A stretch of DNA of 64,000 nt from Nostoc sp. PCC 7524 (GCF_000316645.1 NC_019684.1:3439501-3503500); one strand, 5' to 3'; positions 48,751 through 58,341 are shown, counted from the stretch's first letter. Numbers and translations: made by a program. Notes: a model not told the origin generated them from the letters alone.

Positions 48751-48868
48751 GCTAGATAATTATATCATTGTTAGCAACCATTAACTGATTTTTTAACTAA
48801 TTCTCAAGATTGTAATTTCTGCTGACGCTCTGTAATATTATCAAGCCACTCTATTCTAAAATTAAAAT

Positions 48869-50563
48869 ATGCAAGAATATGATGTAGTAATTATCGGTGC
48901 AGGACACAACGGGCTAGTATGCGCGGCGTATTTGCTCAAAGCTGGCTATAGCGTCCTCCTACTAGAAAAACGTTCTGTTCCAGGTGGTGCAGCCACAACA
49001 GAAGAATGTTTACCAAAAGAAGCGCCTGGATTTAAATTTAACCTGTGCGCCATTGACCATGAATTTATTCATCTAGGGCCAGTTGTTGAAGAATTAGAAT
49101 TAACAAAATATGGCTTAGAATATTTAGAATGTGACCCAGTTGTTTTTTGTCCCCATCCTGACGGTAAATATTTTTTAGGTCATAAATCCCTGGAAAAAAC
49201 CTGTGCTGAGATTGCCCGTTATAGTGAACGCGATGCCAAAAAATACGCAGAGTTTACGGAATATTGGCAACGGGCTATAGGTGCAATGATTCCCATGTTT
49301 AATGCCCCTCCCAAATCTGTCATAGATATTGCGGGTAACTACGACATCACCAAATTAAAAGATTTATTTTCTGTCATTGGTTCGCCATCCAAGACGCTGG
49401 ACTTTATCCGTAATATGATGACCAGCGCCGAAGATATACTTAATGAGTGGTTCGATTCAGAATTTCTCAAAGCACCCCTTGCCAGATTAGCATCAGAATT
49501 AGGTGCGCCCCCATCCCAAAAAACCATCGCCATTGGCGCAATTATGATGGCTATGCGTCACAACCCAGGTATGGCTAGACCCCGTGGTGGTACTGGCGCA
49601 CTGGTACAAGCTTTGGTTAATTTAGTGACCTCTAAAGGTGGTGTAATTCTTACAGAACAGCACGTAGAAAAAGTTTTAATTGATAATGCTAAAGCTGTTG
49701 GTGTCCGGGTAGCTGGTGGTACAGAATATCGTGCTAAATATGGAGTGATTTCTAATATTGATGCCAAGCGGTTGTTTTTACAAATGACCGATAAAAGCGA
49801 TATCGATGCAGTAGATCCCAATTTATGGGAAAGATTGGAACGCCGCATTGTCAACAATAACGAAACCATCCTGAAAATCGATTTAGCTTTAGATGAACCA
49901 CTGCGCTTTCCCTACCACGCCCATAAAGATGAGTATCTAGTCGGATCAATTTTAATTGCAGATTCTATTGCCCATGTAGAACAAGCACACAGTAAATGTA
50001 CCTTGGGAGAGATACCTGATACTGACCCATCCATGTATGTAGTCATGCCCAGCTTCCTTGATCCCACCTTAGCACCTCCAGGCAAACATACTGTATGGAT
50101 TGAATTTTTTGCCCCTTATCAAATTGCTGGTGCAGACGGTACAGGTTTGAAAGGTACTGGTTGGACGGATGAATTGAAAAATAAAGTTGCTGATAGAGTT
50201 GTTGATAAGTTAGCAACCTATGCACCCAACGTCAAAACTGCAACCATTGCCCGACGTGTGGAAAGTCCCGCAGAATTAGGTGAAAGATTAGGCGCATACA
50301 AAGGGAATTACTACCACATTGATATGACATTAGATCAAATGGTATTTTTCCGTCCCTTACCAGAAATAGCCAACTACAAAACCCCCATTGATAATCTCTT
50401 TTTAACTGGTGCGGGAACTCATCCAGGTGGTTCTATTTCGGGAATGCCAGGACGCAATTGTGCGCGGGTATTTTTGCAGAATAAGCACCCAATTACCCAG
50501 ACACTGAAAGATGCACGGGATTCAATCAAGTCAACGGTAGGGTCTGTGTTTGGTATTGGGTAG
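48869..50563 (+). CDS. crtO: Beta-carotene ketolase, CrtO type
   Basis: 564 residues. FAD-binding start VVIIGAGHNGLVCAAYLLKA and the downstream ATTEECLPKEAPGFKFN, CAIDHEFIHLGPV and ILNEWFDSEFLKAPLARLAS match the recalled Synechocystis CrtO along their whole length. The C-terminus has LTGAGTHPGGSISGMPGRNC, the phytoene-desaturase-like FAD motif. CrtO introduces keto groups into beta-carotene to give echinenone (and canthaxanthin), a membrane photoprotective pigment that also serves the orange carotenoid protein. It stands as a single gene with a palindromic repeat after its stop. Confidence 0.95.
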   Translation: MQEYDVVIIGAGHNGLVCAAYLLKAGYSVLLLEKRSVPGGAATTEECLPKEAPGFKFNLCAIDHEFIHLGPVVEELELTKYGLEYLECDPVVFCPHPDGKYFLGHKSLEKTCAEIARYSERDAKKYAEFTEYWQRAIGAMIPMFNAPPKSVIDIAGNYDITKLKDLFSVIGSPSKTLDFIRNMMTSAEDILNEWFDSEFLKAPLARLASELGAPPSQKTIAIGAIMMAMRHNPGMARPRGGTGALVQALVNLVTSKGGVILTEQHVEKVLIDNAKAVGVRVAGGTEYRAKYGVISNIDAKRLFLQMTDKSDIDAVDPNLWERLERRIVNNNETILKIDLALDEPLRFPYHAHKDEYLVGSILIADSIAHVEQAHSKCTLGEIPDTDPSMYVVMPSFLDPTLAPPGKHTVWIEFFAPYQIAGADGTGLKGTGWTDELKNKVADRVVDKLATYAPNVKTATIARRVESPAELGERLGAYKGNYYHIDMTLDQMVFFRPLPEIANYKTPIDNLFLTGAGTHPGGSISGMPGRNCARVFLQNKHPITQTLKDARDSIKSTVGSVFGIG

Positions 50564-50603
50564 ATTTTAGCCCATCTCATATATTTTGCTTGTATAGCCC
50601 CAA

Positions 50604-50669
50604 GCTGAAACCCTTGTAGAGACGTTCTATAGAACGTCTCTACATTCATTTTCGGAGAGGTCTATTCAA
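50604..50669 (-). repeat. Dispersed repeat with perfect 30-bp palindrome, copy 2
   Basis: Inverted copy of 9660-9722: core 50615-50644 is the same 30-base palindrome, with flanks TGAAACCCT and CATTTTCGGAGAGGTCTATT. It may also act as a crtO terminator hairpin. Confidence 0.85.
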
Positions 50670-50819
50670 TGCTTCCAAAGCTTGGAGGTTTTTACATTTA
50701 GTTAAATCTTAATTCCTAGCAATGGGATCGCCACTACTCTATTACCAGAAGCGATCGCATCGGTGATCGCCCACATTCACCCCATCATCAAAAGTGCGAT
50801 CGCCTGACATGAAGAACTT

Positions 50820-50845
50820 TGATGACAGCTTATATGCTATCATCA
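50820..50845. promoter_or_regulatory. Candidate operator/promoter of the PIN-RHH pair
   Basis: Inverted arms TGATGACAGC (50820-50829) and GCTATCATCA (50836-50845) match at 9 of 10 positions around TTATAT. The centre includes a TATGCT -10-like box and it ends 4 bp before the toxin ATG. This is a plausible site for autoregulation by the ribbon-helix-helix antitoxin. Confidence 0.5.
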
Positions 50846-50849
50846 TCAC

Positions 50850-51272
50850 ATGGTGATTAAAATTGTAGTTGATACTAGCGTTTTTATTAGTGCGCTGATT
50901 AGCTCTCAAGGCTCCAGTAGAGAAGTCATTCGGCGCTGTTTCAAAGGAGAATATCAGCCTTTGATGGGAAATGCTTTATTTTCTGAGTATGAGTCAGTTA
51001 TTCATCGCTCAGAAATTATCGCTAAATGCCCTTTAACTACTGAAGAAATTTCTGTTTTACTTGCATCATTAATGAGTGTAAGTCAATGGATTTATATCTA
51101 CTATTTATGGCGGCCTAATTTAAAAGACGAAGCTGATAATCACTTAATTGAATTAGCAGTGGCGGGAAATGCTCAAATTATTGCCACTCACAATGTCAAA
51201 GATTTCCAAAATGCTGAATTGCTATTTCCTAATTTATCAATATTAACACCCGAAGAAATTATTAGGAGTTGA
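50850..51272 (+). CDS. PIN-domain toxin of a type II toxin-antitoxin pair
   Basis: 140 residues. PIN fold: N-terminal Asp in VVDTSVFISAL, Glu in FSEYESVIHR, acidic pair in DEADNHLIELA, and the C-terminal THNVKDF strand. Such proteins are Mg-dependent RNases; the group is the 'PIN_3' toxin type. It precedes the antitoxin gene by 6 bp. Toxin-first order is reversed relative to many systems but is usual for this PIN group. Confidence 0.9.
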   Translation: MVIKIVVDTSVFISALISSQGSSREVIRRCFKGEYQPLMGNALFSEYESVIHRSEIIAKCPLTTEEISVLLASLMSVSQWIYIYYLWRPNLKDEADNHLIELAVAGNAQIIATHNVKDFQNAELLFPNLSILTPEEIIRS

Positions 51273-51278
51273 ACACAA

Positions 51279-51500
51279 ATGGCAACTTTAACTATTCGTT
51301 TACCAGACGATAAGCACAACAGACTAAAAGAACTTGCTCAAGCCAAAGGCATCAGTGTAAATAAATTAATTGAAGAACTTTCTACCATAGCTTTAGCAGA
51401 ATTTGATGCCCAGACAAGATTTAAAGCAATGGCTGCAACTGGCAACCCAGAAGCAGGCTTAAGAATACTGGCTACACTTGATGATCACTTAGGAAAATGA
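51279..51500 (+). CDS. Ribbon-helix-helix antitoxin
   Basis: 73 residues. The N-terminal strand TLTIRLPDDKHNRLKELAQA and helix KGISVNKLIEELSTIAL form an Arc/HicB-C-like RHH DNA-binding domain; the C-terminal part (FDAQTRFKAMAATGNPEAGL) would bind and block the toxin. It follows the PIN gene with a GGAG ribosome-binding site in the short spacer. It probably represses its own operon through the palindrome at 50820. Confidence 0.88.
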   Translation: MATLTIRLPDDKHNRLKELAQAKGISVNKLIEELSTIALAEFDAQTRFKAMAATGNPEAGLRILATLDDHLGK

Positions 51501-51608
51501 GCTAACTTGAAAATTAGAATCCCCATCAGTGGGTAAGTCATACTTGTAACTGATGTCAACAGGACAAAAAACTGGTCAAATGGAGGTATTGTTGCCCACA
51601 CTGGAGTA

Positions 51609-52697
51609 ATGACAGAGCGCGTATTAATTTTAGGAGGACGGGGGCGGATAGGTAGGAGTGTCGCCCAAGATATCGCCACCCATACATCAGCAAAAATTAC
51701 CATCACTGGACGTTCTCCACAGACGGACAAGGGGGTTGGCTTGTCGTTTCTGGTGTTGGACTTGGCGGAGGTTGACAAGTTGCGGGAAGCGATCGCCAAC
51801 TCTGATTTAGTCATCCACTGTGCTGGCCCGTTTCATTACCGAGATGCTAATGTTCTCAAAATCTGCATTGAACAAGGCGTTAACTATCTAGATGTTAGTG
51901 ACCATCGTTCCTTTACCAGTAAGGCTTTAAGTTATCATGAACAAGCCGTGGCATCTGGGGTGACAGCTATTATCAATACTGGTATTTTTCCCGGTATTTC
52001 TAACAGCATGGTACGTCAGGGTATTGAACAATTTGATCAAGCAGAGAAGATACATTTAAGTTATTTGGTTGGTGGTTCTGGTGGGGCTGGTATTACAGTC
52101 ATGCGGACAACTTTTTTAGGCTTACAATATCCTTTTCAAGCCTGGATTAATGGTCAATGGCAATTTGTCAAGCCATATAGTGATAGAGAAGTGATTAGTT
52201 TTCCACCTCCCTACAAACGCAGTGGTGTTTACTGGTTTGATATGCCAGAAACTTTTACACTACCCCAAGTATTCCCCTCTGTCAAAACTGTGATTACTAA
52301 ATTTGGCTCAATTCCAGACTTTTATAATCATTTAACTTGGATTGCTGCCCATATTTTCCCAAAATGGTTGATGCAGCGTCACAACACAATTGAATTTTTA
52401 TCTTATGTTAGCCATTTCATGACAGATGTGACTAATAACCTTAGTGGGATTGGGGTGGCAGTGCGTTCAGAAGTTACAGGCATCAAAAATGGTGAAAATG
52501 CTGCTTATTGCTCAACTTTATTCCATGAAAATACAGCGATCGCTTCTGGTTGTGGTACAGGTAGCTTGGCTCAATTGTTACTGGAAGGCAAGCTCAAAAA
52601 ACCAGGGGTTTGGCCAGTAGAAGCAGCATTATCAACAGATTTATTTATGCAATCTATGGCAAGTAGAGAAATTACAATTGCACATAATTGGTTATAG
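51609..52697 (+). CDS. Saccharopine dehydrogenase-like NAD(P)-binding protein
   Basis: 362 residues. Rossmann start RVLILGGRGRIGRSVAQDIA, then LREAIANSDLVIHCAGPFHY and CIEQGVNYLDVSDHRSF, the saccharopine-dehydrogenase NADP-binding pattern. GVTAIINTGIFPGISNSMVR follows. Lysine metabolism is not implied; the family includes many oxidoreductases of unknown substrate. A single gene, 109 bp after the antitoxin. Confidence 0.85.
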   Translation: MTERVLILGGRGRIGRSVAQDIATHTSAKITITGRSPQTDKGVGLSFLVLDLAEVDKLREAIANSDLVIHCAGPFHYRDANVLKICIEQGVNYLDVSDHRSFTSKALSYHEQAVASGVTAIINTGIFPGISNSMVRQGIEQFDQAEKIHLSYLVGGSGGAGITVMRTTFLGLQYPFQAWINGQWQFVKPYSDREVISFPPPYKRSGVYWFDMPETFTLPQVFPSVKTVITKFGSIPDFYNHLTWIAAHIFPKWLMQRHNTIEFLSYVSHFMTDVTNNLSGIGVAVRSEVTGIKNGENAAYCSTLFHENTAIASGCGTGSLAQLLLEGKLKKPGVWPVEAALSTDLFMQSMASREITIAHNWL

Positions 52698-52812
52698 GAA
52701 TTTACATCACACAGAAACACAGAGAGTTAGGGAGATGAAAATGCAGATTTTTCTATGCAATCAATTTCAATATACCTTTGTTTATTCGTGTCTCTGTGGT
52801 TAATAAATTCCA

Positions 52813-54108
52813 TTATTCTACTTCACTCAGGGTGGAATGAGCAGCAGATTTTCTGATAGCAATTTGGTGTTCATACCAATTCATTAAAGGGGTAGCAGAA
52901 ATGCCATGCACAATTACAGAAGCTACGACGGTAGTATAAGTTATCCAAGAAATTTGTTCAGCAGTTTCACCTTTTAAGCCATGACTAAAGGCATAGGCAA
53001 GATAATATAAAGAGCCTACACCACGAATTCCAAACCAGCCAAATAACAAGCGGGTTGCAGGGTGAAAACTACGACGTTGTGAATGTAGAGGACGTTTACC
53101 AATTGTACTAATCCAAGCACCTAGAGGACGGATGATAAGAAATAGGCAAACTATCACTATCAAGGATTGGTAGGCATAATTTAGCATTGGCTGCCATAAT
53201 AAAATTGACCCCAACAACAAAATTGTGCCAACTTCTAAAAGCCTTTCTAGACGCTCAATAAACTCTAATTGTGCCAGTGGTTTATCGGGATCTCTATAAC
53301 TGTACTGCACAAATAAACCCGCTACAAATACAGCAAGAAATCCATAGCCATTAACTATTTCTGTGACAGAATAAGTTAATAGAATCGCACTAATAGCAAT
53401 AAAATCCTCCATAAGTACATCAGCAGCACGTTTTTTTTGCACTCTTTGATCAATCCAAACCACTGCTTTAGCCATTAAAAAACCCATAATCATCCCAACT
53501 GCGATCGCCCAGATTAAATCTACGACTAACCAAGCTCTAAACCAGTTGTGCCAATTGGGATCTTTAATTGCATACAGCCCAAAATAAACAAAGGGAAAAG
53601 CTAAAGCATCATTTAATCCACCCTCAGAAGTTAACCCAAAGCGTAACTCATCTCTGTCATTGGTATCTGTTAGTTGAACTTCGGAAGCCAATACTGGATC
53701 AGTGGGTGCAAGAATCGCTCCTAATAAAATCGCTTCTCCCCAACTCATCCCTAAAAATAAATTGCCGACAAGTGCCAACCCAATAATAGAAATTGGCATT
53801 AATAAAACTATGAGCCTTGCTGTGATATCCCAAACTCTCAATTGCAAAGGACGAATAATTTTTAAACCACAGCTAAATACAGAAACAATGACTACAAATT
53901 CCGTTAACCTTTCGAGTAACTTGGCATTAAATACATCGTTTTGTCTGAGTTGGATCATCCCCGTACCTTCAGGCCCCAGAAAAATCCCAACTAATAAATA
54001 GATAATGGCAAAGGAAAGAGGTAAACGAGAAATCCAACCAGAACCGAGGGTAACAACTAGCAACAGAAGTCCAATAATTAGTAGATCAAGAATATAAATA
54101 TCTATCAT
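52813..54108 (-). CDS. Na+/H+ antiporter, CPA1 (NhaP-like) family
   Basis: 431 residues with about 12 hydrophobic helices. LPLSFAIIYLLVGIFLGPEG is the conserved first helix. GAILAPTDPVLASEVQLTD and FGLTSEGGLNDALAFPFVYF carry the ion-binding Asp and Asn region, and LLFGWFGIRGVGSLYYLAYA the Gly-rich last core. It exchanges cations for protons at the membrane. No C-terminal regulatory domain. It is transcribed divergently from the P450 gene. Confidence 0.93.
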   Translation of the reverse strand: MIDIYILDLLIIGLLLLVVTLGSGWISRLPLSFAIIYLLVGIFLGPEGTGMIQLRQNDVFNAKLLERLTEFVVIVSVFSCGLKIIRPLQLRVWDITARLIVLLMPISIIGLALVGNLFLGMSWGEAILLGAILAPTDPVLASEVQLTDTNDRDELRFGLTSEGGLNDALAFPFVYFGLYAIKDPNWHNWFRAWLVVDLIWAIAVGMIMGFLMAKAVVWIDQRVQKKRAADVLMEDFIAISAILLTYSVTEIVNGYGFLAVFVAGLFVQYSYRDPDKPLAQLEFIERLERLLEVGTILLLGSILLWQPMLNYAYQSLIVIVCLFLIIRPLGAWISTIGKRPLHSQRRSFHPATRLLFGWFGIRGVGSLYYLAYAFSHGLKGETAEQISWITYTTVVASVIVHGISATPLMNWYEHQIAIRKSAAHSTLSEVE

Positions 54109-54261
54109 GTAAATATGTATAAAAAAGAAATATGCACTTGTCAGTCTATCTGCGTTCTCCTATTTGTATAAAATATCTATAGATAGATTTTATGAAGAAA
54201 TTTTCCAGTTTTTCCTAATTTTGCTAGCTTAGGGTGAATAGTGCGAAGAGGAGCATTGGTC

Positions 54262-55653
54262 ATGAAACTTCCAGATAGTCCCAAAATGCCAAAATTTATG
54301 CAGCTAGTACAGTGGATTTCTAATCCATTGCAGCTAATGGAAGCATCTGCCAAAGCTCACGGGGAATGTTTTACTTTATGGCTAACTAACCAACAGCCAA
54401 TGGTGTTTTTAAGTAACCCCCAAGCAATTCAGGAGATTTTTACCAAACCTTTAGAACAAATAGATGCTAGAGGTTCAGCCCAAATTTTACAACCCTTACT
54501 AGGAGATAACTCCTTACTATTGCTGTCGGGTGAAACTCATCAACGCCAACGCAGGTTGTTAACTCCGCCCTTTCATGGCGATGCCTCACGGCAAGACCTT
54601 GCGGGTCAACGCATGAAAGCTTACGGTGATATCATCACGAACATCACCAAAGATGTCATCAGTAATTGGCAACTAGGTAAACCTTTTTCTGTGCGTGATT
54701 CCATGCAGGAAATCACACTGCGAGTCATCTTACAAGCAGTATTTGGACTACATGAAGGTGAACGTTATACACAGTTGCAAAAACGGTTGTGTTCTCTTTT
54801 AGAATTAACTTCCTCTTCCTTGCGTGCATCCCTATCGTTTATCCCTGCATTGCAAGTAGATTTAGGTCGCTGGAGTCCTTGGGGAAATTTCCTCCGTCAA
54901 CGAGAAGAAATTGACAAACTACTTTATGCAGAAATCCAAGAACGCAGAGATAACCCAGACCCATCTCGTAGCGATATCCTCTCCTTAATGATGTCAGCCC
55001 GTGATGAAAATGGCGAACCAATGACCGATGTAGAGTTACGTGATGAATTAATGACTCTGTTAGTCGCCGGTCATGAAACCACAGCCTCCGCCTTAGCATG
55101 GGCTTTCTACTGGATTCACCATCTACCGTCAGTGCGAGAGAAACTGCTAGCAGAGTTAGATAGTTTTCCCGATGCAGATTGCAGTGAAATCACTCGCCTT
55201 CCTTATTTAACTGCGGTTTGTCAAGAAACACTCCGCATTTACCCTATTGGCATGATTACCATCCCCCGCATTGTCAAATCACCTATCGAAATTATGGGGC
55301 ATAACTTCGAGCCAGGAACCATGCTATTAGGTTGCATTTATTTAGTTCATCGCCGGCCAGATTTATATCCCCAACCTGAACAATTTAAACCGGAACGGTT
55401 TTTAGAAAAGCAATATTCACTTTATGAATATCTACCTTTTGGTGGTGGTAATCGGCGCTGTTTGGGTATGTCCTTTGCTTTGCTTGAAATGAAGTTGGTA
55501 TTAGCAACAGTCTTATCTCATTTGGATTTAGCATTAGTTGCAAATTATCCAGTTAAACCCATCCGTCGAGGAGTGACGTTAGCACCTTCTGGTGGTAAAT
55601 GGTTGATTGCAACTGGACAACGGCAAAAGATGAAAAGTCCGGTTGAAGTGTAG
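54262..55653 (+). CDS. Cytochrome P450, CYP110-like
   Basis: 463 residues from the ATG at 54262; a GTG seven codons upstream is open. I-helix AGHETTASALAWAFYWIHHL near 267, ExxR in CQETLRIYP, and heme-Cys400 in FGGGNRRCLGMSFALLEM. The overall pattern resembles CYP110, a family typical of Nostocales that oxidises fatty acids or terpenes. The redox partner and substrate are not evident. No membrane anchor is seen. Confidence 0.92.
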   Translation: MKLPDSPKMPKFMQLVQWISNPLQLMEASAKAHGECFTLWLTNQQPMVFLSNPQAIQEIFTKPLEQIDARGSAQILQPLLGDNSLLLLSGETHQRQRRLLTPPFHGDASRQDLAGQRMKAYGDIITNITKDVISNWQLGKPFSVRDSMQEITLRVILQAVFGLHEGERYTQLQKRLCSLLELTSSSLRASLSFIPALQVDLGRWSPWGNFLRQREEIDKLLYAEIQERRDNPDPSRSDILSLMMSARDENGEPMTDVELRDELMTLLVAGHETTASALAWAFYWIHHLPSVREKLLAELDSFPDADCSEITRLPYLTAVCQETLRIYPIGMITIPRIVKSPIEIMGHNFEPGTMLLGCIYLVHRRPDLYPQPEQFKPERFLEKQYSLYEYLPFGGGNRRCLGMSFALLEMKLVLATVLSHLDLALVANYPVKPIRRGVTLAPSGGKWLIATGQRQKMKSPVEV

Positions 55654-55706
55654 TGTCTATCCCGCCTTGGAATGAATGATACTGTGGGCGCACTCTGCAC
55701 AAGGTA

Positions 55707-55817
55707 GTGAACTGGCACGAGCGACAACGGTTAAATAACCCTGATTATTTTATCCCGCACTTAACTGCACTGCTAGAGGCGATTGTTGGGAATGAATGGT
55801 TATTTGATCGCTTTTAA
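55707..55817 (+). CDS. Short coding-like frame, possible gene remnant
   Basis: 36 codons from a GTG: VNWHERQRLNNPDYFIPHLT, then LLEAIVGNEWLFDRF-stop. Composition looks protein-like (Trp, aromatic and charged residues well spread), but there is no ATG, no ribosome-binding site, and the frame closes at a TGA 30 bases upstream. It may be the 3' remnant of a lost gene. Not recognised. Confidence 0.2.
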   Translation: MNWHERQRLNNPDYFIPHLTALLEAIVGNEWLFDRF

Positions 55818-55822
55818 TTCAA

Positions 55823-55851
55823 ATCCCCGACTTTTTGAACAAATCGGGGAT
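55823..55851. repeat. Hairpin ATCCCCGA...TCGGGGAT
   Basis: Perfect 8-bp arms with a 13-base T/A-rich loop between a plus-strand and a minus-strand gene. It could be a terminator or a small dispersed palindrome. Confidence 0.55.
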
Positions 55852-55908
55852 CTAGGCTGCTGTACCTACAAAAGTAATTGATATCCAGTATCGCTACAGC
55901 TATACTTT

Positions 55909-56325
55909 TCACTCACTTATGACAGAGGCACAGGCTTGAGCCTCCCGCCACAATTTGTGTAAAAAGAACTCTGTGCGTGAACTCAAACCATCACCATTAG
56001 GTGTATCGCTGATCATTGTCACAAACACGCCATCAGCATCCTGAGAACCATCGGATAACCAAGAACCCCGCAGGGTTACTTCCACATATTCAGGATCACA
56101 GATAGACAAATCAATAATTTCACTATTCACCAGTTTAGCTTCAGCCTTGAGTGCTTCAATCCCCGGCAAATCCGCAGGTAGCAAAAAGGAAGCCGTGCTG
56201 GGTTCCACGCACAAACTTTGACCAACGCGTAACGCCAAAATTACTCGCGTTTGTACCCATTCCTCCAACGACAAAGCCAGATACTCTAAATAAAAACTGT
56301 TTTCAGTGTAAGTTAATTTCAGCAT
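55909..56325 (-). CDS. Hypothetical protein, partner of the HNH gene
   Basis: 138 residues, acidic and without membrane segments. MLKLTYTENSFYLEYLALSL, VQTRVILALRVGQSLCVEPS, VEVTLRGSWLSDGSQDADGV and ETLHK-like end HKLWREAQACAS. I do not recognise a named domain but the sequence looks like a conserved cyanobacterial family. It starts 16 bp after the HNH nuclease gene on the same strand, so the two are probably one operon. Confidence 0.65.
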   Translation of the reverse strand: MLKLTYTENSFYLEYLALSLEEWVQTRVILALRVGQSLCVEPSTASFLLPADLPGIEALKAEAKLVNSEIIDLSICDPEYVEVTLRGSWLSDGSQDADGVFVTMISDTPNGDGLSSRTEFFLHKLWREAQACASVISE

Positions 56326-56341
56326 TCCCTATGCTCTCCTG

Positions 56342-56887
56342 CTATTCCAGGTTTGCTTGCACATCTATCCAAAATTGTGTGGCGCTGTCTTGCCAAGCTT
56401 CGCTAAAAGCAAAGGCTACCGCCGGGTGAACTGGAGGTTTTGGCTTGGTACGTAACTGCATACCCGCCTCAGTTGGAGTGCGATCGCCTTTACGAGAATT
56501 GCATCTTTCACAAGCTGCAACTACGTTATCCCAAGTGTGAGTACCACCTCTAGACCTAGGCAGTACATGATCTAGGGTGAGACGTTTCCTACTGCCGCAA
56601 TATTGGCAACTGTGATGATCTCGCCGTAGTATTTCCCGCCGATTTACTGGGGGAAGTTTCCATGTCCTTTCAATAGAAGCGATTTTTAAGCGAATATGTT
56701 TCGGCACATTAATTATCAAGCTGGGTGAGTGAACTCGCCACCCATCGGCTGTAGAACCCAACAAAGGTTCTGCTTTGTTGGTAATTAACAGCACAATTGC
56801 CCGCTTAATATTAACCCGGCACAGTGGTAAGTAATTTTGCGAAAATACCACCACAGACTGCTCTAACACTGGCATTGCAATCGCCAC
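56342..56887 (-). CDS. HNH endonuclease
   Basis: 181 residues. The GTG start at 56887 has a strong AAGGAG site 7 bases before it; an ATG four codons in (56875) is the alternative. HNH core: CQYC zinc pair, LTLDHVLPRSRGGTHTWDNV with the catalytic His, and CERCNSRKGDRTP with the second Cys pair. This arrangement is common to plant/cyanobacterial HNH proteins near photosystem or housekeeping genes. Substrate unknown. Upstream gene on the same strand ends at a terminator, so it has its own promoter. Confidence 0.92.
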   Translation of the reverse strand: MAIAMPVLEQSVVVFSQNYLPLCRVNIKRAIVLLITNKAEPLLGSTADGWRVHSPSLIINVPKHIRLKIASIERTWKLPPVNRREILRRDHHSCQYCGSRKRLTLDHVLPRSRGGTHTWDNVVAACERCNSRKGDRTPTEAGMQLRTKPKPPVHPAVAFAFSEAWQDSATQFWIDVQANLE

Positions 56888-56903
56888 AGCTTCACTCCTT
56901 AAT

Positions 56904-56940
56904 AAAAAACCCCCGCTTCTGATTTGGGTGAAGCGGGGGT
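56904..56940 (-). terminator. Rho-independent terminator
   Basis: On the minus strand, stem ACCCCCGCTTC / GAAGCGGGGGT with a 10-base loop is followed by TTTTTT. It lies 28 bp past the stop of the small gene at 56969 and supports that gene being real. Confidence 0.88.
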
Positions 56941-56968
56941 AAGAAATTGACCGTAATTTTTTTTGGTC

Positions 56969-57217
56969 TTATATTGGTACAGCACTTCTCTGTCTGTACC
57001 TCCCGCTTCTTTTATCTAGTTGTGGTTTGGCATTCAGCCCATGAATGCTGACATATATAAAGTCATAATTACCCTCTGTGATTTGCCCATCCTTGTAGCC
57101 ACCATCACCCATAAATAAATACTCCACTCCCGCAGCGCCTAATTCCCAACTAAATCGCCAGTTGGTGGTACGCAAGGAAGTAGAGATGGGGTAAATGGAT
57201 TTCACAGAAAATTTCAC
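56969..57217 (-). CDS. Small hypothetical protein
   Basis: 82 residues from a GTG, with AAAGGA about 12 bases upstream. FSVKSIYPISTSLRTTNWRF, LGAAGVEYLFMGDGGYKDGQ and a basic tail (KRSGRYRQRSAV). No membrane segment or recognised domain. It is followed by a strong terminator and is divergent from the RHH-like gene at 57288. Confidence 0.5.
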   Translation of the reverse strand: MKFSVKSIYPISTSLRTTNWRFSWELGAAGVEYLFMGDGGYKDGQITEGNYDFIYVSIHGLNAKPQLDKRSGRYRQRSAVPI

Positions 57218-57287
57218 CTATTGAACATTCCTTTAAACATACTACACTTGTATTACTATCCTGTCCATACTTTAAGGAGAAAAAGTC

Positions 57288-57623
57288 ATGCACACAATTA
57301 CTCGTACCCCAACTACCGATATGGAAGTTACCAGCATCCGTTTAGAACGAGAACTTAAAGAGAAACTCAAAGAAATTGCTGGCAATCAGGGATATCAAGC
57401 CCTCATCCGAGATATCCTCTGGAATTATGTGCAGCAAAAATCCGGTGAGTGGAAACCTCGGTTTTCACGCGCCGATATTCGAGCTAGTATAGCCGCCACC
57501 GCCCAGCAAGAAGAACGTTGTGTACTCACAGGTCAACTCATTCAACCCCAACAACCAATGTTGTTAGGACTCACCAGACATGGCGACATGGTTCCTCTCA
57601 GTATCGAAAGTTTAGCTGGCTAG
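57288..57623 (+). CDS. Ribbon-helix-helix-like small protein
   Basis: 111 residues with a good AAGGAG site 9 bases before the ATG. VTSIRLERELKEKLKEIAGN and YQALIRDILWNYVQQKSG resemble an RHH/CopG DNA-binding fold. The C-terminal half (RADIRASIAATAQQEERCVL, TGQLIQPQQPMLLGLTRHGD) is conserved-looking but unnamed. No toxin gene is adjacent, so a regulator is more likely than an antitoxin. Confidence 0.75.
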   Translation: MHTITRTPTTDMEVTSIRLERELKEKLKEIAGNQGYQALIRDILWNYVQQKSGEWKPRFSRADIRASIAATAQQEERCVLTGQLIQPQQPMLLGLTRHGDMVPLSIESLAG

Positions 57624-58341
57624 TCACCTTACAGTCCCATGAATGCAGTCTAGTTATTGCCGAGGGTAATCACTGGGCTGCATTCGTCGTTTTTAGAAGG
57701 GGCAGGCTGTAGCTTTTGTCCATCAGACACGGGTTTTAGGGTCTAGGGGTGCCTCTTGACAAAAAAAGATTCTTAACATATCAAGTAAAAAACTATAGAG
57801 CATAGGAATAAAATGACAAACTCTTAAAATTCTGTCGGTAGCTTCTCCCCTCCTAGCTGGAAAATACTACTTCGACCAATATCGATGTAGCTACCGCAAT
57901 GCCCCATGCCCATTTTCATGCTTGGGTGTGAGACTCATCTCATCGGGACTACCTTCATAAGTGTAATTTAAATCACAATAGTAATAATGCGGTTTCTCAA
58001 TATGAAGTTCTTGTCTGAAATCCAGAGAAATTACGGTTTATGTATAGTTATAAACAAGATATCTTAAGTTCAAGCTATTGACTGGATACTGCCTTGATCA
58101 ATCAAACGCAAGTTTGTAAAGGCATTTTAACAAGCTGAGAATATTTCGATATCTATGTATAAATTATCTTAATATACTGATAACTTGGTCATCTGCAAAA
58201 GAAAGGGGCTATAACAGATGATAGAAAATATTGATACAAAATTTGTCATCCATCCGGTATGGCGACACAACTAACGGTGAATAATATGCCAAAAAGTTGG
58301 GTGCAAGCAAAACGGGGTCACTATTCAAGAGCATATCAGGA
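57624..58341. other. Long intergenic region before the kinase-like gene
   Basis: No gene seen in about 720 bp. A hairpin with arms GAATGCAG (57641-57648) and CTGCATTC (57678-57685) followed by TTTTT could be the terminator of the upstream gene. The rest is AT-rich and likely holds the kinase promoter. Confidence 0.5.
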
